Source: Auanema rhodensis
Lineage: Eukaryota > Nematoda > Chromadorea > Rhabditida > Rhabditidae
Assembly: GCA_964057225.1 (NCBI GenBank)
Contig: OZ059897.1
Span: 13,888,001-13,952,000 of the forward strand
Direction of reading: 5' to 3'
Length of the DNA stretch: 64,000 nt
Shown here: in pieces, positions 1 through 13,868 of the stretch
How positions within the stretch are numbered: position 1 is the stretch's first letter
Layout: each line of letters starts with the position of its first letter
Translations under genes and position numbers: made by a program
Notes under the pieces: model-generated
Database searches by the model: none
The model's input: only the letters and a program-made list of their open reading frames with translations
Told to the model about the DNA's origin: nothing

Positions 1-3000
1 ACACAATCAGTAACCAGACACAAGATGAAGCAATTACTGCTTGCCGTAGTTTTTATTGACAACGACCTTTGTTTACTATTAATGTTTTATTTAGTTTATA
101 TGATTAGATTTTCATATAATATCAATTAAGATATTGAATTAACTATAATCACTAAACCATATAGTTTTCTTTGACTAAGTGAAACTTGGAAAAACTTCAT
201 AGAATATAAACAAAATATAATTTGGAACTGGTATGGTACATTTCTAATATAGTGTAAAATCTTCAATTTATAAAACAAACTTTTACAGTTTGTTTAAACT
301 TGTCGCTTTTCATAAAGAAATTGAAGAAATAGCCTAGAAGTCCAAAAATTGTGTTCATGATTCACAAGACAAAAATGAGCTTCTTAAGTACGTTTTTGAA
401 TTTTTTTATAAAATTAATGAACTGAAGCTTCAACTTACACATGTGCATATGTAAGTTTCGGTAATTTCAGTAAAAGCCATACTAATCTATATTTAAGAAT
501 TCTATAATCTAACTTAGTCACTTGATTTGAAATAGTTCTGTTTTGATGTTATTGATGAATACATGATATCTGGTAGCCTATCGAAAACTGGATTCTTATC
601 CTTAAGAGAATGATATGATGTCAATAACGACTTCATGATGGTCCCTTCAGTATATCTTCAAATAAAAAAATTTATGGAAATCAGCGTGAAATAGGATAAT
701 TCAACGTTTGAAATACTGCAAAGGCTTGGATGACTATGATGTTAAGAATTGCAATGGAAATGGAAAGAAAGAGTAGATGAATGATGGTGATGAAGAAAAA
801 GACAATGAGGAAAGAGACAAGGAGCATGATGATTATGAAGGAATAAGAGACGTCGTCAAGACGAAATAAAGAAGAAGAAGGCGACGGGAAAACAGGAACG
901 ATGTCTCGTGAGAGAACTATCTGTTGGCATGGCAGAATTTCTTGATGAAACATGATCTGAGTTCTATTGCCTATTTGAGGAAATAGAAGAATGGACCGAA
1001 GCACTATCCGATAGCTTCAACATATGTTGCTCAGAATGAATAGATAGAGTAAAGCTATGGAAGAGCGCGTGAGTCCATCATAAATATGAAAAAATGTGAA
1101 TAGAAATATAAAAAAAATATTTTCAATATGAAACATAGAGTGTTGATATTGTAAATTGACAACTTCTATGTACATACATATGAAGCACAAAAATATGAAA
1201 TTCCTATATAGCAAAGTATAACAGGAGAGAGAAAATGTTGAAAATACTTTTTGAACATTGAGTTAGTGAGGTGAAACTTAAATTATGTTCAAAACAAAAG
1301 AAAAGCGAAACATAAGGCTATAACATAGACGACCAGAGCAGAAAGCAAAACTGTATACTAGAAACTCTATGAGCTTCCAAGAGGGGGGGGAGGTGAATGT
1401 TTTCTAACGCCCAACAAGCTTTCAGGTTAATCGACTGGTAAGGCAATGTTTATGCGGAAAGAAATTGGGAGATTTGTTGCATTTACCCAAAAACTCTCTA
1501 TTCACATATGACATATGATTTTTCTGGCTCATTAACATTTTCATTCAATCGTATATCAATGCTACCGTGAACGTGTCGCTGTCATCGATGTCTTTCGTGT
1601 AGCTCATCATCGTCGAAACCTAGTAATCATCAAGTCACGCCATTGTATATCCTTCTACAGAACAGAGATGAGCAGCCGTTAAGCACTGATTCATGTGTGT
1701 GATTCCAATGGTAAAATGAGGGGGATTTTGGAATTGTATGAATGACTAACAACATCTATCTGTGAGCACAAATTGATCTCACCAAAATAGGAATATTGAA
1801 GTCTGACGTACAGCAATATGAAATAAAAATACTGTGCATGGTGTGGAGAGAACAGACATAATATGACAAAGATACTAACACGCGAGATGTGAAATAGAAC
1901 ATGCTTCTCATTCTTTCGTTTCTTTTGATCTCTATCCCTCTATCTCTTATTTCTATATCTATATCTCATCACGTTGAAATTTGGGCAGAAATTGAGCAAT
2001 TCTGGTGAAGGATCAAGACATTCTGAATTAAAATGACAAAGATGCTATTTCTACTACAAAGATTTACTTGTGCGACTGAATAAAAAAAACTTCACACGAA
2101 TGCGGATGCAACGATTTGATTGTCAAGAACCTTAAATTCAAATAACAAGCTCAGTTTTTTACGGAGCGAATTTTTCAGAATTTTTAGGCAGCTTTTATGG
2201 ATTTTATATTTGGTAAAACAAATCGTTTAAGCGCTTGCCCCCCCCCCCTCCTACCACACCATCATTGACGTATTTTCAAAAGTCAAAGGGTAAACATTCA
2301 CAATATAGCAAACGAAATAGCATTTTTCATGGCAATTTCTCGAATGTGGTTTATCTGTAACATATCTTCCATGATTCAGATGCTGAGCTATTCTCTCTGC
2401 TTTTGTTTTCTCATGTTCATGATTTTGATACCTCTATTATTCATGTATTGATGTCTGTCTCAAATGAAGCTGCTTATTAGATTGAATAGAAATGAGGAAA
2501 AGCAAGTAAAAAATACTTTAAAAATGCTTTGTTGTTATGCTAAGGGTGTAGCATTCATCTTCATGTTTCGTGCTGTTTCAGTCATGCTTCATTGACCTAT
2601 CCAACAATCAAATGTAGGTGTTTAATGTCATGTCAGAGTAGCAAAGAACATTATAACACAAGCATTTTTCTATTATGTACTGAAATTATAAATGATTGAA
2701 TACCTATTATTTCAATACAATTTATAACACAGCTGTTTTCATAGTTTCAAAGATCTATAACAGTATGATCAAAACAGCTTAAGAATAAATTAAATACTAA
2801 ATCTATATTTAAAATTAAATAAAAATAAAAATAAATATATATATATATATAAATTATAAAATAAAGATTTATTTAAATGAAATAATATTTTGAATAAGCA
2901 ACCGATTACAGTCTGAATTCAAAAATATATGAAATCTGTCATTCTATTCGAATACTCTACTTTACGTGACACGTGTGATCATTAAAAACATATTTTATGT

Positions 3001-6000
3001 TAATTTCAGAATATGTTTAATATTAAAAACTTAAAATTTTCAATGAGCATTGTTTATCTTGAAGTACTCTTCACTTTGAATAAGCAATGAAACAAAAAAT
3101 ATAAGATATAGAGTACTTCTCTAGTATACTTGAAGTTAAAAAGAGCTTAAGTCTGAAGAAGTTTTTTTTCCTCATCCCTGTCTTCTATGAAATCTGTGAA
3201 AACTATAAGCGTATATCTTTGTTTCTTTTTTTTGCCTCTTTCTCTTCATGATGTTCTTAAGAAAGAAGAAATAAAGAGACAATTGAGTCGCCTTCTAGTC
3301 TCGTCGTCAGAATAACTTGAGAAAACGAAAACGGATAAAGACTAATTGACAAAACATAGTTAAGCAACACGTCGACTAATGGAAATACACTAATAAAACA
3401 AAAACTGTTAGTACCAACTAAGAACAATACAAGAATCCTTGCTTGGATATTTATGAAAATCGTAGAGCAGTCGACAACATCAGATTTTTCATATTAAAAG
3501 TGTGAAATGACAGGATGTTTCAAAAAAACAATTACTCATTATATAAAGAATATCAATCAAATCAAAAATATCAGATTTTTGATCTCAGTTTTACGAGAGT
3601 GTTGCCGAATATTGACGTACATTTTGAAACTTGAAACAGAGAATGAGTTAGAATGTTGGAAATCGGAAAGATTAAGAAGAAGCGACATGATGACAGATCA
3701 GTTTTCCTTTTGTTAAGATCAGCATATCATTTGTTTCGCTGATATGAAGAAGGAAAATAAGAAAAATGAAAGCAAGCAAAAGAAGAAGAAGATGGAGAAG
3801 AAATGGAGAAGAAAATCTAGAAAACTCAACTTATCCAGCAATTTTGTTCTCTTTTCTCTATAGTTTACTCCAAATTTTCAAACTAAAATATAAGATCAAG
3901 TATCGAAATAGACAAGAGACTTCAACAGGTGCATAGCGAGAATGAAGAAGATGATAGTGAAAGGGAAGAAGAGCTTGATTATGTTACTTTTTGCTGGTTT
4001 CATAGAAGAGTTCAAAATTGTATCTTGTTACAAGACATCTTATTTAACATTTTTTCTTGTACTTGTCTGGTATTTTAACAATCTTAAGTGTATTTGACAT
4101 ATTTTATCGTCATTCTGCATGCACTTGATAATAAATTGCATTTATATTTGGTTTAAATTCAAATATGTCGACCTTCTAATGTATTTATCCATCAAATTCT
4201 AACTCTAGTAACTCGTGTCTTTTGATTCAACAAAACAATATGAGCATTCAAAACCTGTCGAGAATTCAATCTTACAAGTATCTTACACCTTCAATAGTTT
4301 TGTGAATTTGTATACATAGATAAACACATTCTTTGAATTAAAAAGTCAAAAATGAAATATTTTTGCAGATACTTTTTTTCATTTTCAATTCAAACTCACA
4401 TTTAGAAAAATACATCATTGTGTCTAGAAAAAAAATCCAACCGAATATAGATAGAGAGAAAGAACCACACTATTGAACTAGTTGTTTCAGGATGATAGTC
4501 GGAAGTGGTCGTCGAATAATTAGTTACTCTTGAAAGAATGTTTTCTTCGTTTCGCAACCAATTTTCACGTATTTTTGTGAGGTGTAAGTTGCTAAATTTC
4601 GGCTTTACCAGAAGTCACTCAAAGCAATTTATAAGAAAATGCCTCAAAGAAAGTTCTGAACACAACTTGCAGAATATTATTCGATAATATGAATAACTTG
4701 TTTAGTGGAAATGTTGTCGACAAATAGCCTTTTCGCTTGACTTTAATACTGTTTCACTGCTAAAGTTCAAACGTAAAACTCTGGCAAGATTATGCAAATC
4801 TTATACATATGTAGAAGAAACCAACGAATATGCTTCACAGTTACAGGATTGAATGTTGTGGCTGAAGGGTTTAATAGGTTTAGCCCAATGCTACAACCGT
4901 ATGTAGTATGTGCTCTCCAGTATTCTGGCGGTTCCGCAGAAACGGAAAGAAGACGACACCGAAAGAAGAAAAAGGGCGGAAAAGGACAAGAACGAAACCA
5001 CACGAGTCACAGAGCCACCCAGTTAGCACAAGCTTTTCAAAAAATTTGAATATTGATGAAAATCAAGTAAGCTTGATGCTAAGTTGAGTTTAGAGAATTT
5101 TTTTCATTTGGGAAGAAGTTGCAAAGGATATAAGTTGATAGAAGAAGAGATGACAAGACGGCGACAATCTTATTAGATTATTTAAGCCATTCTACTTGTG
5201 TTATCCTTATTTGGCACAATTTGTCAGCCTTAATTGACCCCACAACTTAGTCAAAATCAGACTGCTTTGCGGTTGCCATCATTGACGTTTTCATTCTGGT
5301 AGTCCAACTGAACTAACGAATATTTGATTTTCTGATGCAATTTATCAGAAAAAAAAAATCTTTCTTGCAACTCTATGGCATTTTGTACAAGCTAGTATGA
5401 GATATACAAGAATATATCGCAAACATTCATATTCTGTTCGCTAACAACTTACTTCCTAACATGAAATCGGAGAAGCTTTTACGCATAGTCGTTGATTTTG
5501 GAGAATCCAAGTGAGTTGCCGAATTCATACAAGTCGTCTGTAAACATATCCTTTTTTTGTGAAAATTCTTAAATTTTCACAAAAAGCCAAGCAAATTACA
5601 CGTGTACAACACAGCACGAACTTCCTAAAAACCAACAATTGGCATGCATCCTAATATTAAAGCAGAGCATGTAGCATGTATGACTCATCTGGCCCACATC
5701 ATGTTACCAACTCAGGTAAGTTCTGAAGTCAGAAACGTAACGAAGATTAAATAATTAATCTTTTTCTTCAAAATAGTTTATGTACGGCCAGAAAAGCTTT
5801 AAACATAATATAACGAAGCACGATCATTATAAAAAAAATTCTTCTAACTATAGCCATAAGTGTAGAGAGCTGAATATCGGAAAGTATGAAACTTCCTTCT
5901 ATCGCTCTCTTCTCACTTTCTGCTCATTCTTCCTCTCTGTATCTCATTTTGCTATTTGCCTGTTTTCTATTTCCTTTTAAAGCTCTTTGTCGTTTAAATA

Positions 6001-6078
6001 CAAAGTGAAAGAGCCTAAGAGACGGCTAAGAGAAAGAGTGAGCCAAGCTGATAGACGACCAACAAACGGCATTCATAC
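1..6078. other. Gene-poor, low-complexity region
   Basis: About 6 kb with no gene I can support. Open frames are short, AT-rich and lack splice context. It contains homopolymer G near 1,382-1,390 and an 11-C run at 2,238-2,248, purine-rich stretches near 3,760-3,980, and one coding-like island at about 4,845-5,049 (listed separately). Because a minus-strand gene with very long introns begins at 13,868 and has a likely exon at 6,079-6,372, much of this may be intron of that gene. That is inference from spacing only. Confidence 0.4.
4845..5049. other. Coding-like island of uncertain strand
   Basis: This 200-bp island has higher GC than its surroundings and is open on both strands. On the plus strand, after a ttacag acceptor, it reads about 65 codons ending in a stop at 5,047-5,049, with a strongly basic run (ERRRHRKKKKGGKG) near the end. 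On the minus strand a shorter segment (about 4,850-4,930) is open between a ccgccag acceptor and a weak gtaact donor, and would fit the long-intron gene that runs leftward through the area. I cannot choose between the two, and it may be neither. Confidence 0.2.
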
Positions 6079-6372
6079 TTGATTAATATTCTGCATCGTG
6101 TTGCTACAGCGGATCTTCTTGCCACCGGGGCTGCTCGTTATGCTCCTCTTTTCTCGAAGAATTTTTGGTAAAACACTCCGTACAGAATTACGATAGAATG
6201 GCTCCGAAAGTCCACGTAATACTTTCAGACGTAGTTCAGAATGTCGCGATGGTGATTCAGTATTAATAGTTAGTTTGCTATCAGCTGCATGAAGGGTACC
6301 GTTTTCAGTTGATTGGCACTCCGACAGGTTTGAAAACCTGCCCGAGATGTTATCAGGTATATCCAGAGACAT
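6079..6372 (-). CDS. Probable internal exon of the unknown minus-strand gene
   Basis: A 294-bp (98-codon) open segment on the minus strand lies between a good acceptor (actttcag, directly followed by ATG) and a gtatga donor. It starts MSLDIPDNISGRFSNLSECQ and contains a basic stretch (PKILREKRS). Its composition is clearly more codon-like than the surrounding DNA. It most likely belongs to the gene that starts at 13,868, but the last exon placed there (10,074-10,120) ends in phase 1 and this one reads in phase 0, so at least one connecting exon is missing from my model. Since the acceptor abuts ATG, it could also be the first exon of a separate or alternative trans-spliced transcript. Function unknown. 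Confidence 0.45.
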
Positions 6373-6748
6373 CTGAAAGTCTTATCAGCAACATGTAATG
6401 AAATCTTTTCTTTCGAAATTAAGAAAAACTAAAGACAAGAGATATTATGAGTGAAATTGAATATGAATGAAATCAATATTCAGAGGAAATATATACAAAA
6501 GTTGTATTTGATTATAGCAAAATTGAAATGTTTAAAAATGAACGGCAAAAGAAAATAAGAAAATGAAGGAAAAAGAAACAATGAGAAGAAAGTCTTTCTA
6601 AACTAATCCCGGGTCAGTCTCTTTTTGGATTTGTTGAAGACATCAAAATAAACATCTCAAGTTTTAACTGAATGTTATAAAAAAAGCAAAAAAAATGCAT
6701 AGTTAAAAATAAAAAAAGCATAGATATACTATATGTATAAGTACATAC

Positions 6749-6796
<48 letters not shown>

Positions 6797-9700
6797 ATGT
6801 ATATGTGTGAAAATAGAAAATAGATATAAAGATATTTGAAAAAAAGCTGAAGAAAACTTTCATATGACGGTGCAAAATGTATATACATGTGCGTGAAGGA
6901 AGAAGACATAGAGAGAGAGAATAAAATGATGAAATGAGCGTATGAACGAGTTACAAGAGAAAGTTGAAAAAAAGTGAGGAAGGACACTAACTGAACTATG
7001 TAAATGGAAAGAATCGGAAGAAACGGCGAACGAAAATCTGCATATTTAGCTCATTTATCTCGTTGCCCTAAGGGATGCATGTGGGTTCAAAAAGAGGGAA
7101 ACGATTGTGCGCTGGACCTATAGAAGTCAAACATGTATTTTCTATTTTTTTTCCTTCTTTTAAGAACTATTTCATTGTATTTGTATGAAAAATTGGTTAA
7201 AAAGAAGGGCGAAATAAGCTAAAAAGTTGTTTGGTGGTCAAAATGACACTGGTCGCTGAAGTTAGGAAGTAGAATAGTCGTCGAAGTAATAAGACTACTA
7301 TGGAATCTCTTCATTTTTTTCTATTATATATAAAACATATCTATTAATTGATGCATGAAATAGAACAAAATATATTTCAATTTATTAGAAAAAAATAAAA
7401 AAATAAAATTATGTATGTGAATAAATAAGAAAAAAAATCGTTACACATGCATCGGATGTAATACTTATTCACAAAGTATGCGTAATTTTTAAAGCTATTA
7501 GAAATAGTAAAGAAAACAGTAAAATGTGAAATAAGGAGAACAAAAAGGTAAGTTGATTCATTTTCAGACAAAAAGTGCTTTATTTTAGTGCAGAATCACA
7601 GATGAATTACTAGAATATTTATGAATTTAAAGCCATTTACTATGTCTGAATAACCTTTAGTTATTTCACTGTTTTAATATTATACCAGAACATTAAGTTT
7701 ATTAAATTCAATAAAGAAATAAGTTGTACAATTTTTTAATATTAGAAACAAAATAAACTTGAAAATGTGATATATTTCCAAAAAAAAATCAGAGTACAAG
7801 TACTTTGAGCAAAATTTTTTCTTTCAACAATTATTAATATAATATGAGGTTTTTTGAAAATGTATACACAAACACATGTTCTAATGCTTTTCTTGACATT
7901 TCTTGCTAATTTTCAGACAAGGTAAGCTATTGGGTCAATATAGTAGGTTATACTACCACAACAAACGCATTTTTTTTGTTGTTGAAAATGAATGAATAAA
8001 ATGGATGAGTAGAAGAATTATTTTCCACCAAATTTCTGCAGAATATGGCCTAGTGAACAGAATATGTTGCAAAAAAGAAAAATCATTCGGTGTTCAGAAG
8101 TTTGAAAAAGCAAATATAATTCATAAAAATAAGAATAGAAGGTATAAGTTGGAGAACATTTTCTTTACGAATAGTAGAAATATCCCAAAAATGGCGATTT
8201 CCTCGAATAGATAACCAATGAACAATGATTTTAAAAAAAAAAAAGAAGAAAATATTGCACCAACTCATGACGTCAAGATAAAAGAAGTAGATAAGAAGAA
8301 GTGAATTTTTCCGATTTTCATGCAAAGATTTAGTACTTATATGCTTAAATGGTCCAGAAATAATTGAACTTATCTAGAAAGAATGCATTGCTCCACTCAG
8401 ATAAACCTACGTTTTTATTATTTTGGACCATAAAATACTTTAAGTAAAAACATAAAAAATTGAAAGAAAATTGAAGTAAAAGAAATGAGATGCAAGAATA
8501 TATTCAGTAAGCAACCATCTTAATTCTTTAAAAATCAAAAAAATGATAAATTACTGTTTTTAATTCTTAGAAGATTCACATAAAACTCTAAAACTTGAAA
8601 TATCTCTGAGCATATGTCATTATTATTCATTTGTTTTCTTCTATTTTTATTATTTAAAAAAGAAATATATTGAAAAATAGTATTAATTTAAACATAAAAT
8701 GTATTAAGTTAGAAACTGAGAGCATCTACATATGATATACTATGTGTATGTGCATCTTGTATACAACAATTTATAATATTGTTCAAAATAGTTTTGAAAA
8801 TCTAAAAGTAAACTCAGTGTATATACAAAAATAGCTCAAAAATTAACATTTCAAGCTTTTTATCTTAGAATCATAGTGAAATATCAAGAAAATGTCAAGT
8901 AAGGAGAAACAATGCATGTGAGGAGAACTATGACGTAAACGAGAGATGCCTCATGGGAAGAAGACGTAGTGCTCGGAATGTGGGCAAAGACTTCAGATGC
9001 GTGTCTAACAGACAACTGAAGAAAAGTCATAACCTAGCTATAAACACACCAAACTATTAGTAATAAATATAACAAAAATCAGTTTTTTTTGCGCAATTCT
9101 CTAATTTAGAAGTACATTTTGGCTTTAATGGGTAGTTATACACAAGTGAAGTGTTATGCCATTAACATCAATTGCTTTATCTCAATAATTCCCTGAGGAT
9201 TTTGAGATGTAAAGCAAGAAGCCACGATTCTCCCGGCTCTTTTAGGCCCAATTTTCAGCCATTTTTTACGGACATTTCGTATAAAATCAAGAATATTTTC
9301 TAATGAATATTGTTCGAAATTCCTTTTCTTGAAAAATATTGGAAATAAGCACATGACAGCCTATTCAAGTTTCTCAAACTTTGAAGCATAAGATAAAAAT
9401 CATGTAAAATAAAGAGAAAGGTCAAGATTCGTAAGATCTACAAGAATGGTGAAGTAATTGAAAATTATGATTTATTAATACATGAAAAGAATAAAAATAT
9501 GAATGTTAGGTCATTCGCCAAATTGGCTGACTGCCTCAACGGGTAGTTCAACTAATTATGAAAACTGGAACTGGGAGGGCATGGTTATTCGACCAATTTA
9601 GATGAAAGTTGGTTTGAAAGCTTCCAGCTAGAATTATTTTTTTGAATTTATAAGGAATAGTTTGAATTAAGTCTGAACGGAAAACTTAAACGATGAACAT

Positions 9701-10073
9701 CTTTCGGTCAAAGATGGTTGAACCAATCGAAGTTTGTTTAACATGTTGCTTCTATGAATCAAGAAGAGCCGAGCTTCATAATGAAGCTTTCCGGAAGCTT
9801 TCTTCACATCGTTCTCTTCCAGTTTCCTTCGACATCAATACATCACAGACATCCATATATGTATTTCGTTTCTTAGTTTTCTTTTTTTGTCTTCTTTATA
9901 AGGATTTAAGGAAATAAGCACTTGTAAGATAATATCAATCAAGTTTGGTAATATTTTATATTTTTAACCAAGTTTCCTTGTTTTTATATTTTAGTTACAT
10001 TTTAACATTATTTGAAAAAAATAATGATGTTTTTGTCTTTAACTAAAAAAAAGAAAATTATTAAAAGACTGAC
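6373..10073. other. Probable long intron, (TA)n tract
   Basis: 3.7 kb of AT-rich DNA between two likely exons of the minus-strand gene. It includes a pure TA dinucleotide tract at about 6,752-6,794. A minus-strand segment around 8,900-9,010 is open after a cttcag acceptor and could hide one of the missing exons, but the phase does not join cleanly to the exons I placed. I see nothing else. Confidence 0.4.
6752..6794. repeat. (TA)n microsatellite
   Basis: An uninterrupted run of about 21 TA units in a long intron or intergenic region. It generates an artificial Tyr-Ile open frame on the minus strand, which is not a gene. Confidence 0.9.
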
Positions 10074-13000
10074 CTTTCTCCTTCTTTTGCAATTTCTTAA
10101 GAGCTGCTTCTTCTCTTTCCCTAAAATTGAGCCATATTTCAGACATTTTGTCTCACAAAAGCACCAACATTTTTTGATGTAAACCATAAAGCATTGAACG
10201 TAATCCCGGCTCATATTCTTTTGACTTCTTTGTGCTATTCTAAATATAAATTATTATATAAATTATGTGGTTTTAACTAAAACATAAAGCAAACTAAACT
10301 TAATAACAACAAAATAAAATAAAAAGTAATTTAAGATGTTGAACTACTTTGAAATGTAAAAAAAAATTAAAAATTAAGTGTAGGTTACATGCTGTTATTT
10401 TGAAAAAATAAATCAATTAATACAAACAGCTAGATGTTTGTATTAAAAAGAATAACATATACATTAAGTAGCCTTCAGTTTACCTTTGAAGCTCCTTGAA
10501 ACCATTTTAATACATTATCAAGGCTGTTTAATTTTCTTATATTCTGAAAGCTTATTAGAATATATAGATGAAAGTTATGGAATAGATATAGAAAATAGTT
10601 TGAATAACGTTATGTTAAGTGAAATTACTTTAAGTGTAGAGTTTATGTAAATATTTCTTACCATCCATATAGAAAGATGTAGTTTTAAAAACTTAGAAAT
10701 TATTAAAGAAATAGAAATTTATAGAAGTCATACTCATTCATATAAGAAGCATAGAAGTGGATTAAAATGTTCTACCAAAACAAATTTTACAAAATATACT
10801 TACCCTTGTTATTGTTGGTACTGTTTCAGATTGATCCATTCCTTCTACTGCTGATAATGCTCTATTTCGGCGGACACTTCGACGAGTTGCTGAATCTCTT
10901 CGTGAGACCTGAATAGACACTATTGAAAACGTTAAAACGTTTAAAAACAAACATGTCCATCAGGATTTAGAAAAGATGCATCTTCCGCTGATTCACCGTC
11001 GAGCTTGATGGTAACAGTAGCCATGTTCATAAATTGATTGACGTCAACAGGTGATGAAGCTTCAGATTCTGCCTGACTTTGAATTTCTGAAATAATTTAA
11101 ATTCATCACAAGATCAAGTTTAAAAATACATAAAAGGGGAATATAATATTCACAAGTATTTAACTTAAATATGTAAAAAAAAAGGTAAAAATCAGCTGAA
11201 TAAAGAGAGTTGTTCACAAAACAAATTGTTCCACTTTAGATTACGAAGTGAATGTATGCACAGCGAGAACAAAGAGATAATCATTACTTATCTCAATAAC
11301 CGTTATTGGAACTTCTAACTCCGACAGTTAGTGTAGTACTTATCAAAAACATAACTTTCAATTACTTTTTCTTATTAAAAAACAAAGAACTATTTAACAC
11401 AAAAAAAACTCAAATATTTTTATATCTCAAAAGAAAATCAAGTATTTTGAATGAATTGCTCTTGCTAATTATGTAATTAACGCGCGTACTGTATTTACTC
11501 AAATATGATTACTGTAATGCGACTAATGTGATTGGCGCCCATTTTTCGCGTTACGGTATTCAATTGAATTTTTCATTTTTCTTCTATACAGTATACTAAA
11601 TTTTGAAAAACGAAATAGTTAGTCTAATGAACAATATTCTTCAATTTATTTTTTAAACATATCTTCTGAGAAGTTCTAAACAGGCTAAAAGAAGACGACA
11701 AGAAAAGAATGTTTGACTCTTCTTTGTGTGTGTATGCGGTGAGCGTATGTGTGTGGTAGTTTCTCAACTATGAAAGCCAATCGTCTGAAGTGCTGGATAA
11801 ATATCTGACGGTGCTTCTTCTGGCTATCAGGAAAAATTTTTGAAAACAAAGTCAAAGAAGCTATGTAATAAGCGTATAATGACAATTGATTTTCTGAAAC
11901 GGGAGATTAAAGCCAATGTTGGAGTTCAGTGAAAAGAAATTAGACGTTTTTCGTTGAGACTATAAACGTTTTTGTATACAAAGACACAAAATTCGTGAGT
12001 ATAAGCTGAAAATATTCGGAAAAAAATAGTTTGAATATGATCACGATGTAAACGAGAAAGAAACGAAATTAAGAATCTTTAAGAATGAAACGAGAAATTG
12101 TTTGTTTTAGGACATAAGGTCATAGTTTTTTCATCTTACAAGCTTAAAATATATGACACTGCCTTGGTTATTACAAACACAGTTAATGCAGAGTAATTTC
12201 TGGATAATTTTGTTATGTCAGCTCATCAAAGTCAATATTTGGATGGAAAGTTTCCAAACTTTGTATTTATCTAAGCAAATGATTAAGACAGACTAGATTT
12301 ACAAGTTAGAGAAATTTTTAGAAAAACATTAAAAATTGAAGAGAAAGGGTAATAGGATTTAGAGATAAAGAAATATAGAGAGAGGATAGAAAAAGAGACA
12401 TGTAAAACGAAATTGATGAGAACCATGTAGAAAACTAGAGATAATATGATAAATCGAGAGAGAAAAAGAAAAAATGAGAAAAGGAATATCTTTTAACAAT
12501 GAATCATATCATGAAGGAATCAATATGAGCACAATGACACCAGAGGAACGGAAATTTGATCCAGCACAAAAAGTTTCCTTGAAACAGAAAATCTGTATAC
12601 TTCACTTCTCGAATCACATAGTTGAAGAAGATACAGGAAAAGCGAAAGAGATAGACAAAGCAGATATAGAAAGCCCACGTATAGTTAGGTGAAAAGTGTT
12701 AAAAACGGAGAAAGATAAGAGAATGATCAAGTTCACGACAGAACGGCCAAAAATTTTAAAAAGCCGGGCACGTTAAAGCGCAAGGCGTGAATAAGTATCT
12801 TGATTGTCATTGCTCGTCTAAAATATCAATTTTATCATAATGCTCTAAGCTTTTTTAAGTTTCAAAGAACATTTTAGAAACTTGAACTTTAGTTCCTGTA
12901 TACAAATGAGAACTTCCTTAATTTCTTACAATTGTTTAAAATAGAGTTCTAGGTAGTTCTGTCAGATTATATCCCGTTCAAATTTTCTAAATCAATTGTT

Positions 13001-13868
13001 GCATTACATGAAAAAGCTCGATCCCTACCACAATGTTGATTAATATTGATTATCAACATCAAGTAAATCAACAAAATCATCTATAATAGATTCGCAGGAA
13101 GTATAATGAATTTGTTTATAATGTGATAATCAATCTAACGTTTTTTTGTTTGTTTTCTTTTCAAAACTTTCATAAAAATAAATCACATTTTTTTTAATTT
13201 GAAAGAAAATAGGTGTAATGTTATCAATTTTATCTGATAATATTTTTTTTTCTATTAAAATGAATCGTTTGGTTTTTTTTATCAAAAAATGAACACGAAG
13301 CTTATCCTCAACATGCTCTAGATGCTTTTTCTTGTAGATTTTTCTACGTCAGAATAATTAATGAATTAAAATATAGAAGAGCTGAGTTTAATTAAACAAT
13401 AAACATGTCATGAAAACTCTATTTAATTAAAATAAAAATTATATAAAAGTAATAAAAATGAGAACTATTTTCCATATTCATGACATGATTAGTTTGTTAG
13501 TTGAAATATAATATGTGAACCTTGTAGTACTTAACAAATAAAAAAATTTTGTGGAAAAGAAATATACTAAGAATTAACTTGAAATTGAATAAGAAATTGA
13601 ATTGACATAAATATCCTCAGTATCGGGATAAGATAATATAGCAATAGAATTATATAATATACTTATATTCAAGATTATTATTATTATTGTTGAGAAACTA
13701 AAAAATGAAAATATCTTATTAACTGTATTTTTTTTTATTTTAAGAGTTTTATAATCAAAAATAATCGATATTTGCTTAAAACAGTGAAAGTAAGATTTAA
13801 ATTATCATACCGAGCGTAGGAGTACAATCGAAGCCTGGTGGCTCTGATTGTGCAGGTTCCACAAGCAT
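10074..13868 (-). CDS. Unrecognised protein, N-terminal six exons
   Basis: Six exons join in frame on the minus strand: 13,811-13,868; 10,953-11,086; 10,804-10,908; 10,484-10,543; 10,169-10,239; 10,074-10,120. The start ATG at 13,868 is preceded directly by an in-frame TAG, which supports it. All splice sites are GT-AG; the last intron is 48 nt but the first is 2.7 kb. The roughly 158 residues visible are hydrophilic, with no signal peptide or membrane segment. They include an acidic N-terminus, a serine/arginine patch with several kinase-like RRxS sites (VSRRDSATRRSVRRNRALS), and a charged helix rich in Glu and Lys (EREEAALKKLQKKEK) likely to be coiled. The frame continues leftward in phase 1, so the gene is incomplete here; 6,079-6,372 is a likely further exon. 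Long introns and phosphosite-rich sequence recall large neuronal or cytoskeletal regulators, but I do not recognise the family. Confidence 0.6.
11087..13810 (-). other. First intron of the unknown minus-strand gene
   Basis: A 2.7-kb intron between exon 1 (ending in phase 1, donor gtatgataat) and exon 2 (acceptor ttatttcag). It is AT-rich with no convincing exon on either strand. A short plus-strand open frame at 12,474-12,692 lacks splice or start context. Confidence 0.5.

Noticed and set aside
681..1214. Hydrophobic minus-strand open frames resembling membrane proteins
   Set aside because: The hydrophobicity follows from a purine-rich plus strand read as T-rich on the minus strand; no splice sites or family motif.
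6751..6987. Tyr-Ile-rich minus-strand open frame
   Set aside because: Produced by the TA microsatellite.
8900..9010. Minus-strand reading after a ctgttag acceptor that looks like a short Arg-spaced helix (voltage-sensor-like)
   Set aside because: Only one short segment, with a weak donor and no neighbouring membrane segments; judged coincidental.
9154..9354. Minus-strand open frame as a possible missing exon of the long-intron gene
   Set aside because: The phase needed to join the exon at 10,074-10,120 gives a stop soon after the nearest acceptor.
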